A DNA stretch of 64,000 nucleotides from Candidatus Liberibacter americanus str. Sao Paulo (GTDB lineage: Bacteria; Pseudomonadota; Alphaproteobacteria; Rhizobiales; Rhizobiaceae): assembly GCF_000496595.1 (NCBI RefSeq), contig NC_022793.1:372001-436000 (forward strand), in the 5' to 3' direction. This document shows positions 31,872-41,396 of this stretch, piece by piece. Below the pieces are notes generated by a model that did no database searches, was not told where the DNA came from, and was given only the letters and a program-made list of their open reading frames with translations. The first letter of the stretch is position 1. Each line of letters opens with the position of its first letter. A program made the position numbers and the translations under genes.

Positions 31872-33110
31872 ATGTCAGTATTTAATTTTGCCTCAATATA
31901 TCGTGATGATAACCTTTTGCCGATAAAAGGAGTTAGATTATCTACTGCTTCTCTGGGAATACAGTATTCGGGGAGAGATGATGTATTCTTGATCATATTT
32001 GATAGGCCAGCATCTGTTGCAGGTGTTTTCACTCGTTCTAAATGTCCATCTGCGCCCGTAGATTTTTGTAAAGATAATTTATCACATGGAATTGCAAGGG
32101 CATTGGTCGTTAATTCTGGTAATGCTAATGCTTTTACGGGCAAAAAGGGACGCGATTCTGTTCATTATATTGTTAAATCCATAGCTGATCTTATATGCTG
32201 CAGAGAGGATGAAGTTTACGTTGCTTCTACTGGCATAATCGGCTCTTTTTTGGATATTTCTAAGTTCGATGGTGTATTTGATGATATGATTAAAAATGCT
32301 GTTGATAATTATTGGCTTGCTTCTGCTAAAGCAATGATGACAACAGATAGTTATGCTAAAACAGCTACTCGCACTGTTGATATTGATGGGATTAAGATTA
32401 CTATCAATGGTATTGCAAAAGGTGCAGGGATGATTGCTCCTGATATGGCAACTACGCTTGCTTTTGTTGTTACAGATATTGATATTGCTCCTCCGATATT
32501 ACAGTCTATCTTATCTGAAGGAGTTGAGCCTAGTTTTAATTCTATCACTGTTGATAGTGACACATCAACATCTGATACTCTTCTATTGTTTTCTACAGGT
32601 ACCGCTGTCAATAATATGAAGCCGATTGTTTGTATGGATGACAAACGTTTATCTGTTTTTCGTCCTGTTCTTTTTGATCTTTTAAAGGATTTAGCGTTGC
32701 AGGTTGTTTGTGATGGAGAGGGGGCTTCTAAAATTCTTCAGGTTACTGTTAAAGGTGCTGAAAATTCTGTTTCTGCTAAAAGAGTAGCTCTATCAATTGC
32801 AAATTCTCCTTTGATTAAAACTGCTATTACTAGTGAAGGCTGTGGATGGTGGGGGCGCATAGTTATGGCTGTTGGTAAATCTGGTGAGATGGTTGATCGT
32901 GATAAGTTGTCATTATGGTTTAAAGATATATGTATTGCTGCTAATGGTGAGCCAGAAAAATGTTTTCCTAAAGAAGATGTTTTATCTATAATGAAACAAG
33001 ATTGTATCCCAATAACTGTTGATCTTGGGATTGGCAGTGGTTTTCATACTGTTTGGACATGTAATTTTAGTGGAGAATATGTTAATTTTAATAGTAATTT
33101 TATTAGCTAA
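31872..33110 (+). CDS. argJ: Bifunctional ornithine acetyltransferase / N-acetylglutamate synthase
   Basis: Recycles the acetyl group in arginine synthesis. The 412-residue precursor is normal length and shows RPASVAGVFTRSKCPSAPVDFC, VVNSGNANAFTGKKG and the self-cleavage site GAGMIAPDMATTLAF, where the threonine becomes the nucleophile of the beta chain. The ATG at 31872 gives the family N-terminus; a TTG at 31857 is in frame. In Rhizobiales secA, argJ and mutT are neighbours, as here. Confidence 0.93.
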   Translation: MSVFNFASIYRDDNLLPIKGVRLSTASLGIQYSGRDDVFLIIFDRPASVAGVFTRSKCPSAPVDFCKDNLSHGIARALVVNSGNANAFTGKKGRDSVHYIVKSIADLICCREDEVYVASTGIIGSFLDISKFDGVFDDMIKNAVDNYWLASAKAMMTTDSYAKTATRTVDIDGIKITINGIAKGAGMIAPDMATTLAFVVTDIDIAPPILQSILSEGVEPSFNSITVDSDTSTSDTLLLFSTGTAVNNMKPIVCMDDKRLSVFRPVLFDLLKDLALQVVCDGEGASKILQVTVKGAENSVSAKRVALSIANSPLIKTAITSEGCGWWGRIVMAVGKSGEMVDRDKLSLWFKDICIAANGEPEKCFPKEDVLSIMKQDCIPITVDLGIGSGFHTVWTCNFSGEYVNFNSNFIS

Positions 33111-33319
33111 TTTTATGATATTATGTCGTTTTATAGTTGTTTTATAAGCAAATTTTATTTTTATATTTTCTGTATTACTGTTGCTTTATTGAATAGTCCT
33201 ATAACAGTTTATGTATTTTATTAAGCGTCATATAATTTTTTCTAAATACCTGAATTAATGGTTTTTATTGACCATCCGATGGATTCATTGTTATTTTATA
33301 TAGGAAATCGATATTTTAA

Positions 33320-33754
33320 ATGTATAGCTATAGTAACAATATTTTGCTGGTGGTTGCATGTGCGATTTTTAATTATGACGGAAAAGTTTTAATATCTAAT
33401 CGTCCTAGCAATAAGTCTCATGCTGGATTTTGGGAGTTTCCTGGTGGAAAGATTGACAATGGAGAATCTCCTGAAGAGGCTTTGGTTCGTGAATTATTAG
33501 AAGAATTATCTATAGTTGTTGAGACTTCTGCCTTGCTTCCTATTACGTTTGCAAGTCATTCATATGAAAATTTTCACCTCTTGATGCCTTTATTTGCTTG
33601 TCATAATTTTGAGGGAAGTCCACGCGGATGTGAGGGGCAGCAAGTAAGATGGGTAGGAATTGATGAATTGGCAGATTATTCTATGTTACCAGCAGATTTG
33701 CCTCTTATAGATTACTTACATAAACATTATCCAGCCTATGTTTATATAAATTAA
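33320..33754 (+). CDS. mutT: Nudix hydrolase, 8-oxo-dGTP diphosphatase type
   Basis: Predicted to hydrolyse oxidised nucleotides and prevent mutations. The 144-residue protein holds a complete Nudix box (GGKIDNGESPEEALVRELLEE) and the MutT-type WEFPGGK and RWVGIDEL. The 3' end, including the stop codon, lies in a 27-bp tandem duplication. Confidence 0.9.
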   Translation: MYSYSNNILLVVACAIFNYDGKVLISNRPSNKSHAGFWEFPGGKIDNGESPEEALVRELLEELSIVVETSALLPITFASHSYENFHLLMPLFACHNFEGSPRGCEGQQVRWVGIDELADYSMLPADLPLIDYLHKHYPAYVYIN

Positions 33755-33790
33755 TATTTAAAATATGTTTATATAAATTAATATTTAAAA
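33737..33790. repeat. Perfect 27-bp tandem duplication over the mutT stop codon
   Basis: A 27-bp unit beginning TATGTTTATATAAATTAATA occurs twice in a row (33737-33763 and 33764-33790). The first copy holds the last codons and stop of mutT. The second copy is non-coding. Identity of the copies points to recent slippage. Confidence 0.9.
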
Positions 33791-33882
33791 TGAATTTATT
33801 TTTATTTGTTAGTGAGTATTTAACCTTGATGTAATATCCATTTGTCTAAATTCGGCCTTAATTCTGAATTGGGAGGTGATAT

Positions 33883-34080
33883 ATGATGTTTATGGATAAT
33901 GCAAGTTCTGTTTCGTTAAAAGAAAAAGACAATTTGTCAAAAACCAAATGGAGAGATGGAAGCATTCATCTCTTATTTATCGTGGTTATGGTTTATTTTT
34001 CTGTTTCTTTTTCGAGCCGCGTTGCTGATTATGTAGATAATTATTATTTTCATGTTAACTATAATGAATATGTTAATTAG
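33883..34080 (+). CDS. Small single-pass membrane protein of unknown function
   Basis: A 65-residue ORF with one hydrophobic segment at about residues 27-45 (SIHLLFIVVMVYFSVSF), a charged N-terminus (KEKDNLSKTKWRDG) and a tyrosine/asparagine-rich tail (YVDNYYFHVNYNEYVN). GGGAGGTGAT lies directly upstream, one of the strongest ribosome binding sites in the window, which argues for real translation. ATGs at 33883, 33886 and 33892 are all possible. I do not recognise the family. It could also be the head of a decayed larger gene. Confidence 0.6.
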   Translation: MMFMDNASSVSLKEKDNLSKTKWRDGSIHLLFIVVMVYFSVSFSSRVADYVDNYYFHVNYNEYVN

Positions 34081-34957
34081 TTCCTGTTGATTAGGTTTAA
34101 CTAATTTATTAGTGGTGTTGCGTGATTATCTTATTTTGTTTTTTATATGCAAAATGATACGACTATCATGTGGGTTTATATTTATTAAAAGATTGTAATC
34201 TTGTTATACATGTGAACCTGTTAAATTTGTTTTTGCGATAGTTTTAATGTTTTAATCTGCAAAAATAGTAGATATTAATATGTATTATTTTATTTGATGT
34301 AGTTTTTACGTCTTGTAAATTGAAAAAATTATTTCTTATCTATTGATTGTTTTTTAGTAAAGTAATTCAATTTTTCTTATATAAATCAAGATAGTCTTTA
34401 TTGATATTAATTCTGCAAAATGATTTGCAACAACTAAATGACATCTTATAACATAAGTATATTGTTATTTTATCTAAAAAATACCTATAATAGTATTGCT
34501 TTGAAAATATCTATTAATAGTATTGCTTTGAAAATATCTATGAATTGTAGATATAATTATTTGTCATGATATAGGCACTGATTTTCTTGTTTCATAAAAT
34601 TCATGTGATTTATATTTCTGAAATTCTAAAGTGGAAAATTTTTTTTTAAACTATAAAATTATATTTTTTATATAAATTTATTTCATATGGACGAATCTAA
34701 TAGGATTTGCTATTTAATTTTATCATTAAATATATAATTGTATTGATATACGAAAAACAATTTTTTTATTCTGCAATTACATTATTTTATTGCATGTGTT
34801 TATTGTTTAAATCTTTGTTTTACAGTTACAATTTCCCTTAATTATTACTGTTATATATTGATATTAAGTTCATTTATATCAAATTAATATAATTATTTAT
34901 AAAATGGTATGGATATTTTATTTTAAATTTATTAAACTACTTTAGGTTTTAACTTCT
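34081..34957. other. Long AT-rich spacer before the ATP/ADP translocase gene
   Basis: Nearly 880 bp with no ORF I can support. It contains a 27-bp tandem duplication at 34488-34541. The translocase promoter should lie in its right part. No clear promoter was identified. Confidence 0.55.
34488..34541. repeat. Perfect 27-bp tandem duplication upstream of the translocase gene
   Basis: A 27-bp unit beginning TAATAGTATTGCTTTGAAAA occurs twice back to back (34488-34514, 34515-34541). It is non-coding and about 420 bp before the start of the translocase gene. Confidence 0.9.
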
Positions 34958-36448
34958 TTGATAGGTTTTGTTGTGATATATTGTGAAAAAGTATTTAATT
35001 TTTTGTCGAGATTATGGACGGTGTTTTGTGATGTCAGAATGTCAGAAGCGAAGAAATTTATTCCTATGACTATTATGATGTTTCTTTTGCTCTTTAATTT
35101 TAGCACATTGAGGCCATTAAAGGATAGTCTGATAATTCCGAATATGGGGGCAGAAGTAATTAGTTTTGTTAAATTATGGTGTGTTTTGCCTTCTGCGGTT
35201 CTCTTTACAGTTTTATATATTAGATTGTCTAATATTTTGGATGCAGAAAAACTTTTTTATACAGTAACTTTATTATTTATATCCTTTTTTACAGCTTTTG
35301 CATTTATCATTTATCCAAATCGTGATTATATACATCTTTCTCCTCAAACAGTTGCTGATTTAGCAGCGTCCTTCACTTGTTTTAAATGGCTTATTTATCT
35401 CGCTGGTAAGTGGTCATTCGCTTTATTTTATGTCTTCGCAGAGTTGTGGGGAGCTGTGATGATTAATCTGATGTTTTGGCAGTTTGCAAATAGAATTACT
35501 AAGATTGAAGAGGCATCTCGATTTTATTCTACTTTTGGGTTGGTAGGTAATGTAGGTTTGGTATTTGCCGGTAATTTAATAATGAGCTTTTCAAAGCTTG
35601 AACATGACAGTTTAGTTGTTTATTCTATGCTTTCTCTTATTATTTCTAGTCTTTTAATGATGGGAATATATAGATGGATGCATCTTTATGTTTTAGTAGA
35701 TCCAAAATATTATGCTCCTAAGGAAGGTAGTCTTAAAAAGAAATTGAAGCTATCTATAGGTGAGAGTGTTAAGATGGCACTTAACTCTAAATATTTAGGT
35801 TATATAGTTTTGATTGTTATCTGTTATGGAACTGCTATTAATTTGGTTGAAGGTCCTTGGAAAGCTAAAGTTCGCGAATTATATCCAACTCAAAATGAAT
35901 ATGCTCATTTTATGGGACAATTCGTTCAATGGACCGGTATTGTGACTATATTCTTTATGATACTTGGTAGTAATATTCTTAAAACATTCAAATGGTTCAC
36001 TTCTGCTATTATAACTCCTATAATGATTTTGGTTACAGGTGGCGGTTTTTTTATGTTTGTTATATTTGAAAAGTCAATGTTGCCTTTGACTGAAAAATTT
36101 ATAAAGATGTCTCCAATAGTATTAGCTGTGTTTTTAGGGGTATTACAAAATATTTTGAGTAAAGCTACCAAATATACCATGTTTGATGCTACTAAGGAAA
36201 TGGCATTTATACCATTGGATGATGAGTTCAGAACCAAAGGTAAGGCGGTTGTAGACGTTGTAGGAGGAAGGCTTGCTAAGTCTGGTGGTGCTGTAATTCA
36301 GTCTTGTATATTTATGTTATTTCCTTTGGCAACATTCACAAGTATTCTCCCTATATTATTTGTAATTTTCCTATCTCTTATGTTAGTTTGGATGTTTGCT
36401 GTTTCTAAATTAAATAAGGAATATATTGATATTTCTAATAAAAATTAG
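34958..36448 (+). CDS. nttA: ATP/ADP translocase (NTT/TLC family)
   Basis: Inner-membrane carrier that exchanges bacterial ADP for host ATP. The protein of about 496 residues has many hydrophobic segments and strong family landmarks also found in Rickettsia Tlc1: LRPLKDSLI, KWSFALFYVFAELWGAVM, LFWQFANRITK, NLVEGPWKAKVRELYPT, LSKATKYTMFDATKEMAFIPLD and GGRLAKSGGAVIQS. The start is uncertain: TTG 34958 or GTG 34973 give the usual N-terminal length, while ATG 35039 shortens it by 27 residues. A clear terminator follows. It is a hallmark of an energy parasite. Confidence 0.95.
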   Translation: MIGFVVIYCEKVFNFLSRLWTVFCDVRMSEAKKFIPMTIMMFLLLFNFSTLRPLKDSLIIPNMGAEVISFVKLWCVLPSAVLFTVLYIRLSNILDAEKLFYTVTLLFISFFTAFAFIIYPNRDYIHLSPQTVADLAASFTCFKWLIYLAGKWSFALFYVFAELWGAVMINLMFWQFANRITKIEEASRFYSTFGLVGNVGLVFAGNLIMSFSKLEHDSLVVYSMLSLIISSLLMMGIYRWMHLYVLVDPKYYAPKEGSLKKKLKLSIGESVKMALNSKYLGYIVLIVICYGTAINLVEGPWKAKVRELYPTQNEYAHFMGQFVQWTGIVTIFFMILGSNILKTFKWFTSAIITPIMILVTGGGFFMFVIFEKSMLPLTEKFIKMSPIVLAVFLGVLQNILSKATKYTMFDATKEMAFIPLDDEFRTKGKAVVDVVGGRLAKSGGAVIQSCIFMLFPLATFTSILPILFVIFLSLMLVWMFAVSKLNKEYIDISNKN

Positions 36449-36469
36449 AATAAAGATCTATTTTTTTGT

Positions 36470-36511
36470 AAAACCCTTCATGCTCATGTAGCTTGTAGGG
36501 TTTTCTTTATT
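36470..36511 (+). terminator. Intrinsic terminator after the translocase gene
   Basis: AAAACCCT and AGGGTTTT pair around an inner GCT/AGC stem, followed by CTTTATT. It begins about 20 bp after the stop codon. Confidence 0.8.
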
Positions 36512-36569
36512 AAGATATAACTATTTGTAGTCGGTGGATTTTTTTTGCGACGTTAAGCGTTGCTTTTTT

Positions 36570-36611
36570 GATATATGAAATAATACTATTGATATATCAA
36601 ATAATACTATA
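36570..36611. repeat. 21-bp tandem duplication, two mismatches
   Basis: GATATATGAAATAATACTAT(T) at 36570-36590 is followed directly by a near-copy at 36591-36611 with a G to C change and a different last base. It is in the 350-bp spacer between the translocase and a methyltransferase gene; apart from this and the terminator I see nothing there. Confidence 0.75.
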
Positions 36612-36801
36612 TTCTCTATTTGTTTTTTAATACTGCTATTATTTGTAGAGTTAGCTAAGTGATATTAGTTAATGTAAACTTTTTATATTTGAAATTACTG
36701 TTTTATTTAAATTGATTTAAGAGAAGTTCATAGCTTTTATTTTCAGTTCTAATATCAATTTAAATGATATAGTTTTATGATGTTTTTATCCAATAATTAT
36801 A

Positions 36802-37611
36802 TTATTTTTGTTTTTTTTCTGGTTTCCATCCTAAGGCATAAATAATGGAAAAACTAGCTGCTACTTGTCCTGTTTTATCAGAGTTTTCTTCTGCATAAAT
36901 TTCTGCAGCTCGTATAAATAATGATTTGTTGTTAGGTTTTTTGCTTCTATGAATAAGAGGATTTGCCATTCCCATTTTGCGTAAGTCATGCATCAAATGA
37001 AACATTGATTTATAATATACGGTGTATTTATCTTGGTCTATTATAGGTGAGATAAATCCAGACCTTTGCATCAAATCTCCTACATTTTTTATATCCATAA
37101 ATGGAATGACACGAGGGCTTGCTCCTCCTGTTAATTCTGTTTCTGCTATTAGCAATGCTTTCCTTAATTCGCGAAGTGTTCCTATTCCAGGGATTGCAGC
37201 CAAAAATAATCCTCCAGGCTCTAATTTTTTGTTGATTTTTAATAACATATCAAAGACATCATTTATGATATGCAAATGTAGAGGTGATATAATCAAGTCT
37301 ATTGGTTTAGATATTGAGGGAATTTCTTCAAATGATGAAACTAGTATTTCATCATTATTATTTGCTAATTCTGTGGAAATTTCAGTTCGGATTAATTGAG
37401 CAATTTTTTTTTCTTTCATGCAAGAACGACCAACTATTCCAGTAGCTCCGTGTAATTCTATTGCATTTTTAAATTTTTTGTTGATAATTTTCATCCTAAA
37501 AGACATTTCCTTTGCTACTATATCTAATAGAAAGTACGCAGATGAATCTTTTTGTCTTGATGCTCTAAGGCGATTTGCACTAATTAATAGCATATCAAAC
37601 AATGGTTTCAT
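36802..37611 (-). CDS. SAM-dependent methyltransferase, BioC/NDUFAF5-like
   Basis: A 269-residue class I methyltransferase-type protein. It starts FDMLLISANRLRASRQKDSSAYFLLDIVAKEM and has PLHLHIINDVFDMLLKINKKLEPGGLFLAAIPGIGTLRELR, then RVIPFMDIKNVGDLMQRSGF, a layout shared with mitochondrial NDUFAF5, which modifies an arginine of complex I. The glycine-rich SAM loop is poor (LHGATGIVG). The role in complex I assembly is inference from family resemblance. Confidence 0.72.
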   Translation of the reverse strand: MKPLFDMLLISANRLRASRQKDSSAYFLLDIVAKEMSFRMKIINKKFKNAIELHGATGIVGRSCMKEKKIAQLIRTEISTELANNNDEILVSSFEEIPSISKPIDLIISPLHLHIINDVFDMLLKINKKLEPGGLFLAAIPGIGTLRELRKALLIAETELTGGASPRVIPFMDIKNVGDLMQRSGFISPIIDQDKYTVYYKSMFHLMHDLRKMGMANPLIHRSKKPNNKSLFIRAAEIYAEENSDKTGQVAASFSIIYALGWKPEKKQK

Positions 37612-37851
37612 TTTTTATCTTTCATGATGTTGCCTATATTTGAAATATTATAACTTTCTATCTTTAGTAAAATTTTTATTCGTAAAAATAAGCAGGCGAT
37701 TTATGTATCGCAGTTTTACATTGTTTTTATGTAGATTTTCTTTAATACTTGAATGTATTTCATTCGCCAAATAATATTTATGTTATTTTTATGTGAAAAA
37801 CATTACATGAAGTTTTTAATTATTGGCTATTTTTATTAGTTTTTAGTATAA

Positions 37852-39672
37852 TTATTCATCATTACTTTTCAGAATAGCAACGAATGCATTTTGAGGTATT
37901 TCTACTTTTCCAAATTGGCGCATGCGTTTTTTCCCTGCTTTTTGTTTTTCTAGAAGTTTGCGTTTACGTGTTATATCGCCTCCATAGCACTTTGCTGTTA
38001 CATCTTTTCGACGTGCTTTCACTGTTTCTCTCGCAATAATACGACTTCCTATAGCTGCCTGAATTGCTATCTGAAACATTTGTTGTGGAATAAGATCTTT
38101 TAATTTTTCGCAAATTTTTCTTCCACGTTTTTCTGCTGCGGAACGATGAACTAATATAGATAATGCATCTACTGCCTCATTATTGACTAATATAGAAAGT
38201 TTTACCAGATCGCCGTTTCTATAGTCGATTAAATTATAATCAAATGATGCATATCCTTTAGTGACTGATTTAAGGCGATCGTAAAAATCGAAAACCACTT
38301 CATTGAGTGGTAATTCGTATATCAGCATTGCCCTTTTACCAATGTAACTAATCTCTATTTGCATTCCTCTTCTCTCTTGGCATAATTTGAGAATTGATCC
38401 TAGATATTCATCAGGTGTTATAATTGTTACTTTAATCCATGGCTCTCTAAAATCGGCAATTTTTGTAAGATCAGGCATTTCTGATGGATTGGCGATTTTT
38501 AATATGCTGCCATCGTTCATATGTAAGTTATATACAACAGAAGGTGCGGTTCCTATTAGATCTATTCCAAATTCTCTTTCAAGTCTTTCTTGGACTATCT
38601 CTAGATGAAGAAGGCCTAGAAATCCGCATCTAAATCCAAATCCAAGTGCAGTTGAGTTTTCTATTTCAAATGAAAAAGAGGCGTCATTAAGTCTTAATTT
38701 ATTTATTGCCGTGCGTAAGTTTTCAAATTGAGAAGCGTCTACCGGGAATAATCCGCAGAAAACCACTGGTTGCACTGGTTTAAATCCAGGCAATGATGAT
38801 GCTGTAGGTGAATTATCGTCGGTTATGGTGTCGCCAACGCGGGTATTTGAAACATCCTTTATAGATGCCATGATGACACCAATTTCTCCTGGATATAAAG
38901 TATCTATATCCACCATCTTGGGTGTAAGTATTCCAACCCTATCAACCCGATATTTTGCATTTGTACCCATCATAAGAATTGACTGGCCTTTAGTGATAGT
39001 TCCATTTATTATTCTGACTAAAACCATAACCCCAAGATAGCTATTATACCAACTATCAATCAGCAGAGCTTTAAGATTAGCATTTTCTCCTTCTGGGCTT
39101 ACAGGATTAGGAAGTTTTTGAACTATGCTTTCCAAAAGCATAGGTACTCCTTCTCCTGTTTTTGCTGATACAAGCAAAGCATCGTCTGCGCTTATTCCTA
39201 TTGTATCTTCGATTTGTTTTTTAATGCGATTTGGATCTGCTGATGGTAGATCTGCCTTGTTAAGGGCTATGATAATCTCATGATTATTGTCAATAGCTTG
39301 ATAGACATTGGCAAGTGTTTGAGCTTCTACTCCTTGGCTTGCATCAACAACAAGAATAGATCCTTCACAAGATGATAATGATCGAGAAACTTCATAAGCA
39401 AAATCCACGTGTCCTGGTGTATCAATAAGGTTTAAAAGATAATTTTGGCCATCTTGGGCTTTATAATTTAATCTTACAGTTTGTGCCTTAATTGTTATAC
39501 CTCGTTCACGCTCTATATCCATGTTATCAAGTACTTGTGAATGCATTTCGCGTTCAGTTAGCCCATTGCAATGCTGAATAAGACGATCGGCAAGCGTTGA
39601 TTTACCATGGTCAATATGTGCTATGATGGAAAAATTACGTATTCTCAATATAGGTGCTGTAATGTTACTCAT
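37852..39672 (-). CDS. lepA: Elongation factor 4 (back-translocating GTPase LepA)
   Basis: Ribosome-bound GTPase that remodels stalled translocation states. The 606-residue protein carries G1 [27 protein letters not shown], the NKADLP specificity motif and the LepA-specific C-terminus ([25 protein letters not shown]). It is complete and divergent from infC. Confidence 0.97.
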   Translation of the reverse strand: MSNITAPILRIRNFSIIAHIDHGKSTLADRLIQHCNGLTEREMHSQVLDNMDIERERGITIKAQTVRLNYKAQDGQNYLLNLIDTPGHVDFAYEVSRSLSSCEGSILVVDASQGVEAQTLANVYQAIDNNHEIIIALNKADLPSADPNRIKKQIEDTIGISADDALLVSAKTGEGVPMLLESIVQKLPNPVSPEGENANLKALLIDSWYNSYLGVMVLVRIINGTITKGQSILMMGTNAKYRVDRVGILTPKMVDIDTLYPGEIGVIMASIKDVSNTRVGDTITDDNSPTASSLPGFKPVQPVVFCGLFPVDASQFENLRTAINKLRLNDASFSFEIENSTALGFGFRCGFLGLLHLEIVQERLEREFGIDLIGTAPSVVYNLHMNDGSILKIANPSEMPDLTKIADFREPWIKVTIITPDEYLGSILKLCQERRGMQIEISYIGKRAMLIYELPLNEVVFDFYDRLKSVTKGYASFDYNLIDYRNGDLVKLSILVNNEAVDALSILVHRSAAEKRGRKICEKLKDLIPQQMFQIAIQAAIGSRIIARETVKARRKDVTAKCYGGDITRKRKLLEKQKAGKKRMRQFGKVEIPQNAFVAILKSNDE

Positions 39673-39819
39673 TCTATGATTATAGCAATAGATAATAATT
39701 ATCGCAAAATAAAAAGATGTTTATATTATATTAATTTATCGAATGACATATCCTGTTTACATATATCAATATTATTTATTACAAGATCCATTTTTTATAT
39801 TAAATTATATTGACTTGAC

Positions 39820-39847
39820 TTGACTTAGTATTTGTAATTGATAGATT
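39820..39847 (+). promoter_or_regulatory. Candidate promoter of infC
   Basis: Three overlapping TTGACT copies run from 39810 to 39825. The last (39820-39825) is 16 bp before TAGATT (39842-39847), giving a sigma70-like pair about 30 bp before the infC start. This is an inference from spacing. Confidence 0.35.
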
Positions 39848-39876
39848 GACTTGCGGTTGTTTTTTATAAGGAGAAT

Positions 39877-40437
39877 TTGACGATTAGTAAGATTTTTGGA
39901 TCAGTTAGGCTAGGTGAGGGCAAAAAGGATAACAGCAATGTTATTCGTGAGATATTAAGCACCACACCTAAACTTATAAGAGTCGTTGATATAGGAGGTC
40001 AGAATCCAGAAGATATGAATACGTCTGATGCTTTACAAATAGCATTTGATAGACATCTTGATCTTGTTATTATTAATCCTGAGGTTACTCCTCCTATTTG
40101 CAAAATGATTGATTTGAAAAAGAGGAGTTATGCTCTACGCAAGAATGCATTAGAAGCTCGTAAAAAACAGAAAAGTGTTGATGTAAAAGAAGTAAAATTG
40201 CGTCCTGTAATTGATGAGCATGATTATCAAATCAAGGTAAAAGCTATAATTGGTTTTTTAAAGCAAGGATGCAAAGTGAAGATATCTCTCAAGTTTCGTG
40301 GGCGTGAGATTGCTCATCAAGATATTGGGTATGATCTTTTTAATAGGATAAAGGAGCAGGTAGTTGATTTTTCTAAGGTTGATTATGAGCCAAAGCTTGA
40401 AGGTAAGCAAATGACAATGATCTTATCTTCTAAGTGA
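39877..40437 (+). CDS. infC: Translation initiation factor IF-3, non-AUG start
   Basis: Binds the 30S subunit and checks start-codon choice. The 186-residue protein contains GEGKKDNSNVIREIL, CKMIDLKKRSYALRKNALEARKKQK and KVKISLKFRGREIAHQDIG. There is no ATG at the N-terminus. The options are TTG 39877, only about 3 nt after AAGGAG, or ATT 39883, at an ideal 9 nt. An ATT start would match the known IF-3 autoregulation through a rare start codon in other bacteria. It heads infC-rpmI-rplT. Confidence 0.93.
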   Translation: MTISKIFGSVRLGEGKKDNSNVIREILSTTPKLIRVVDIGGQNPEDMNTSDALQIAFDRHLDLVIINPEVTPPICKMIDLKKRSYALRKNALEARKKQKSVDVKEVKLRPVIDEHDYQIKVKAIIGFLKQGCKVKISLKFRGREIAHQDIGYDLFNRIKEQVVDFSKVDYEPKLEGKQMTMILSSK

Positions 40438-40565
40438 TAATTTTTTTTCTAGTTGTTATATCTTGAATATTTATTCACAGAATGTATATTGTCCATGTAT
40501 TGGAATTGATGCGATATCTTTTTCTGATCATGTTGTTATCCCAGTTGATATTATTTTTTATTGAT

Positions 40566-40594
40566 CATTCCTGCTAAATATGGAATGTTTTTTT
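40566..40594 (+). terminator. Terminator-like hairpin between infC and rpmI
   Basis: CATTCC and GGAATG form 6-bp arms around a 10-nt loop, followed by TTTTTTTA. It ends a few bases before the rpmI ribosome binding site. It may act as an attenuator that lowers L35/L20 expression relative to IF-3. Confidence 0.5.
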
Positions 40595-40618
40595 ATGCTT
40601 GAGGTGATGGGGTGAAAA

Positions 40619-40822
40619 ATGCCTAAAATGAAAACGAATTCTTCTGCTAAGAAGCGTTTTAAAATTACTGCTGGGGGGAAAGTCTTGGCACAAGCTGCTG
40701 GTAAGCGTCATGGAATGATAAAGAGATCAAACAAGTTTATTAGAAATGCGCGTGGTACTATGGTTTTGGCTAGTCCTGATGCGAATAAGGTTGTGGCAAA
40801 TTATCTTCCTAACGGAATGTGA
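40619..40822 (+). CDS. rpmI: 50S ribosomal protein L35
   Basis: Small 67-residue, lysine-rich large-subunit protein with the standard start [21 protein letters not shown] and [25 protein letters not shown] lies upstream of the ATG. It is followed by rplT at 44 bp. Confidence 0.96.
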   Translation: MPKMKTNSSAKKRFKITAGGKVLAQAAGKRHGMIKRSNKFIRNARGTMVLASPDANKVVANYLPNGM

Positions 40823-40866
40823 TGTTCGTGGATATAGTAGGTTTTCTTTCTTGAGGAGATACGGTA

Positions 40867-41253
40867 GTGACTCGTGTTAAAAGAGGTGTGGTTTCTAGCG
40901 CCAAGCACAAAAAGGTTTTAAAGTTAGCGAAAGGTTTTTATGGTCGTCGTAAAAATACCATACGTACTGCTAAGGCTGCTGTAGATCGTTCTAGACAGTA
41001 TTCTTATCGTGATCGTAGAGTTAGAAAGAGAGATTTTAGATCACTATGGATTCAGCGTATTAATGCTGCAGTTCGCATGCGTGGTTTAACTTATTCTAGA
41101 TTTATTGAGGGTTTGCGTAAGGCGAGTGTCTTTCTTGATCGTAAGGTTATTTCTGATATAGCTATAGAAAAGCCAGATTTTTTTGATAAAATTGTAGAAA
41201 TTGCTAAGGGTAATTTGGCTTATCTGAATGATATTCAGTGTTTTAACAAGTAA
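40867..41253 (+). CDS. rplT: 50S ribosomal protein L20
   Basis: Binds 23S rRNA early in assembly. The 128 residues start [28 protein letters not shown] and contain [20 protein letters not shown]. The start is a GTG after GAGGAG. The stop codon lies inside the following terminator stem. Confidence 0.96.
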   Translation: MTRVKRGVVSSAKHKKVLKLAKGFYGRRKNTIRTAKAAVDRSRQYSYRDRRVRKRDFRSLWIQRINAAVRMRGLTYSRFIEGLRKASVFLDRKVISDIAIEKPDFFDKIVEIAKGNLAYLNDIQCFNK

Positions 41254-41271
41254 ATTATTACTTGTTTTTTT
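41245..41271 (+). terminator. Strong intrinsic terminator at the end of rplT
   Basis: AACAAGTAA and TTACTTGTT are perfect 9-bp arms with a 4-nt loop and a T-tract. The stem includes the rplT stop codon. It separates the ribosomal genes from pheS-pheT. Confidence 0.88.
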
Positions 41272-41396
41272 GATGATATATAGTGTTTTATGCAAAGATA
41301 TTCTGTGTTTTGCATTCTGTTGTTGTCTTAAATAGTTTTATATCGTATCGCGGTTATTATGGTTATATGGTTATATGGTTATTAGGTGTATTTTAG

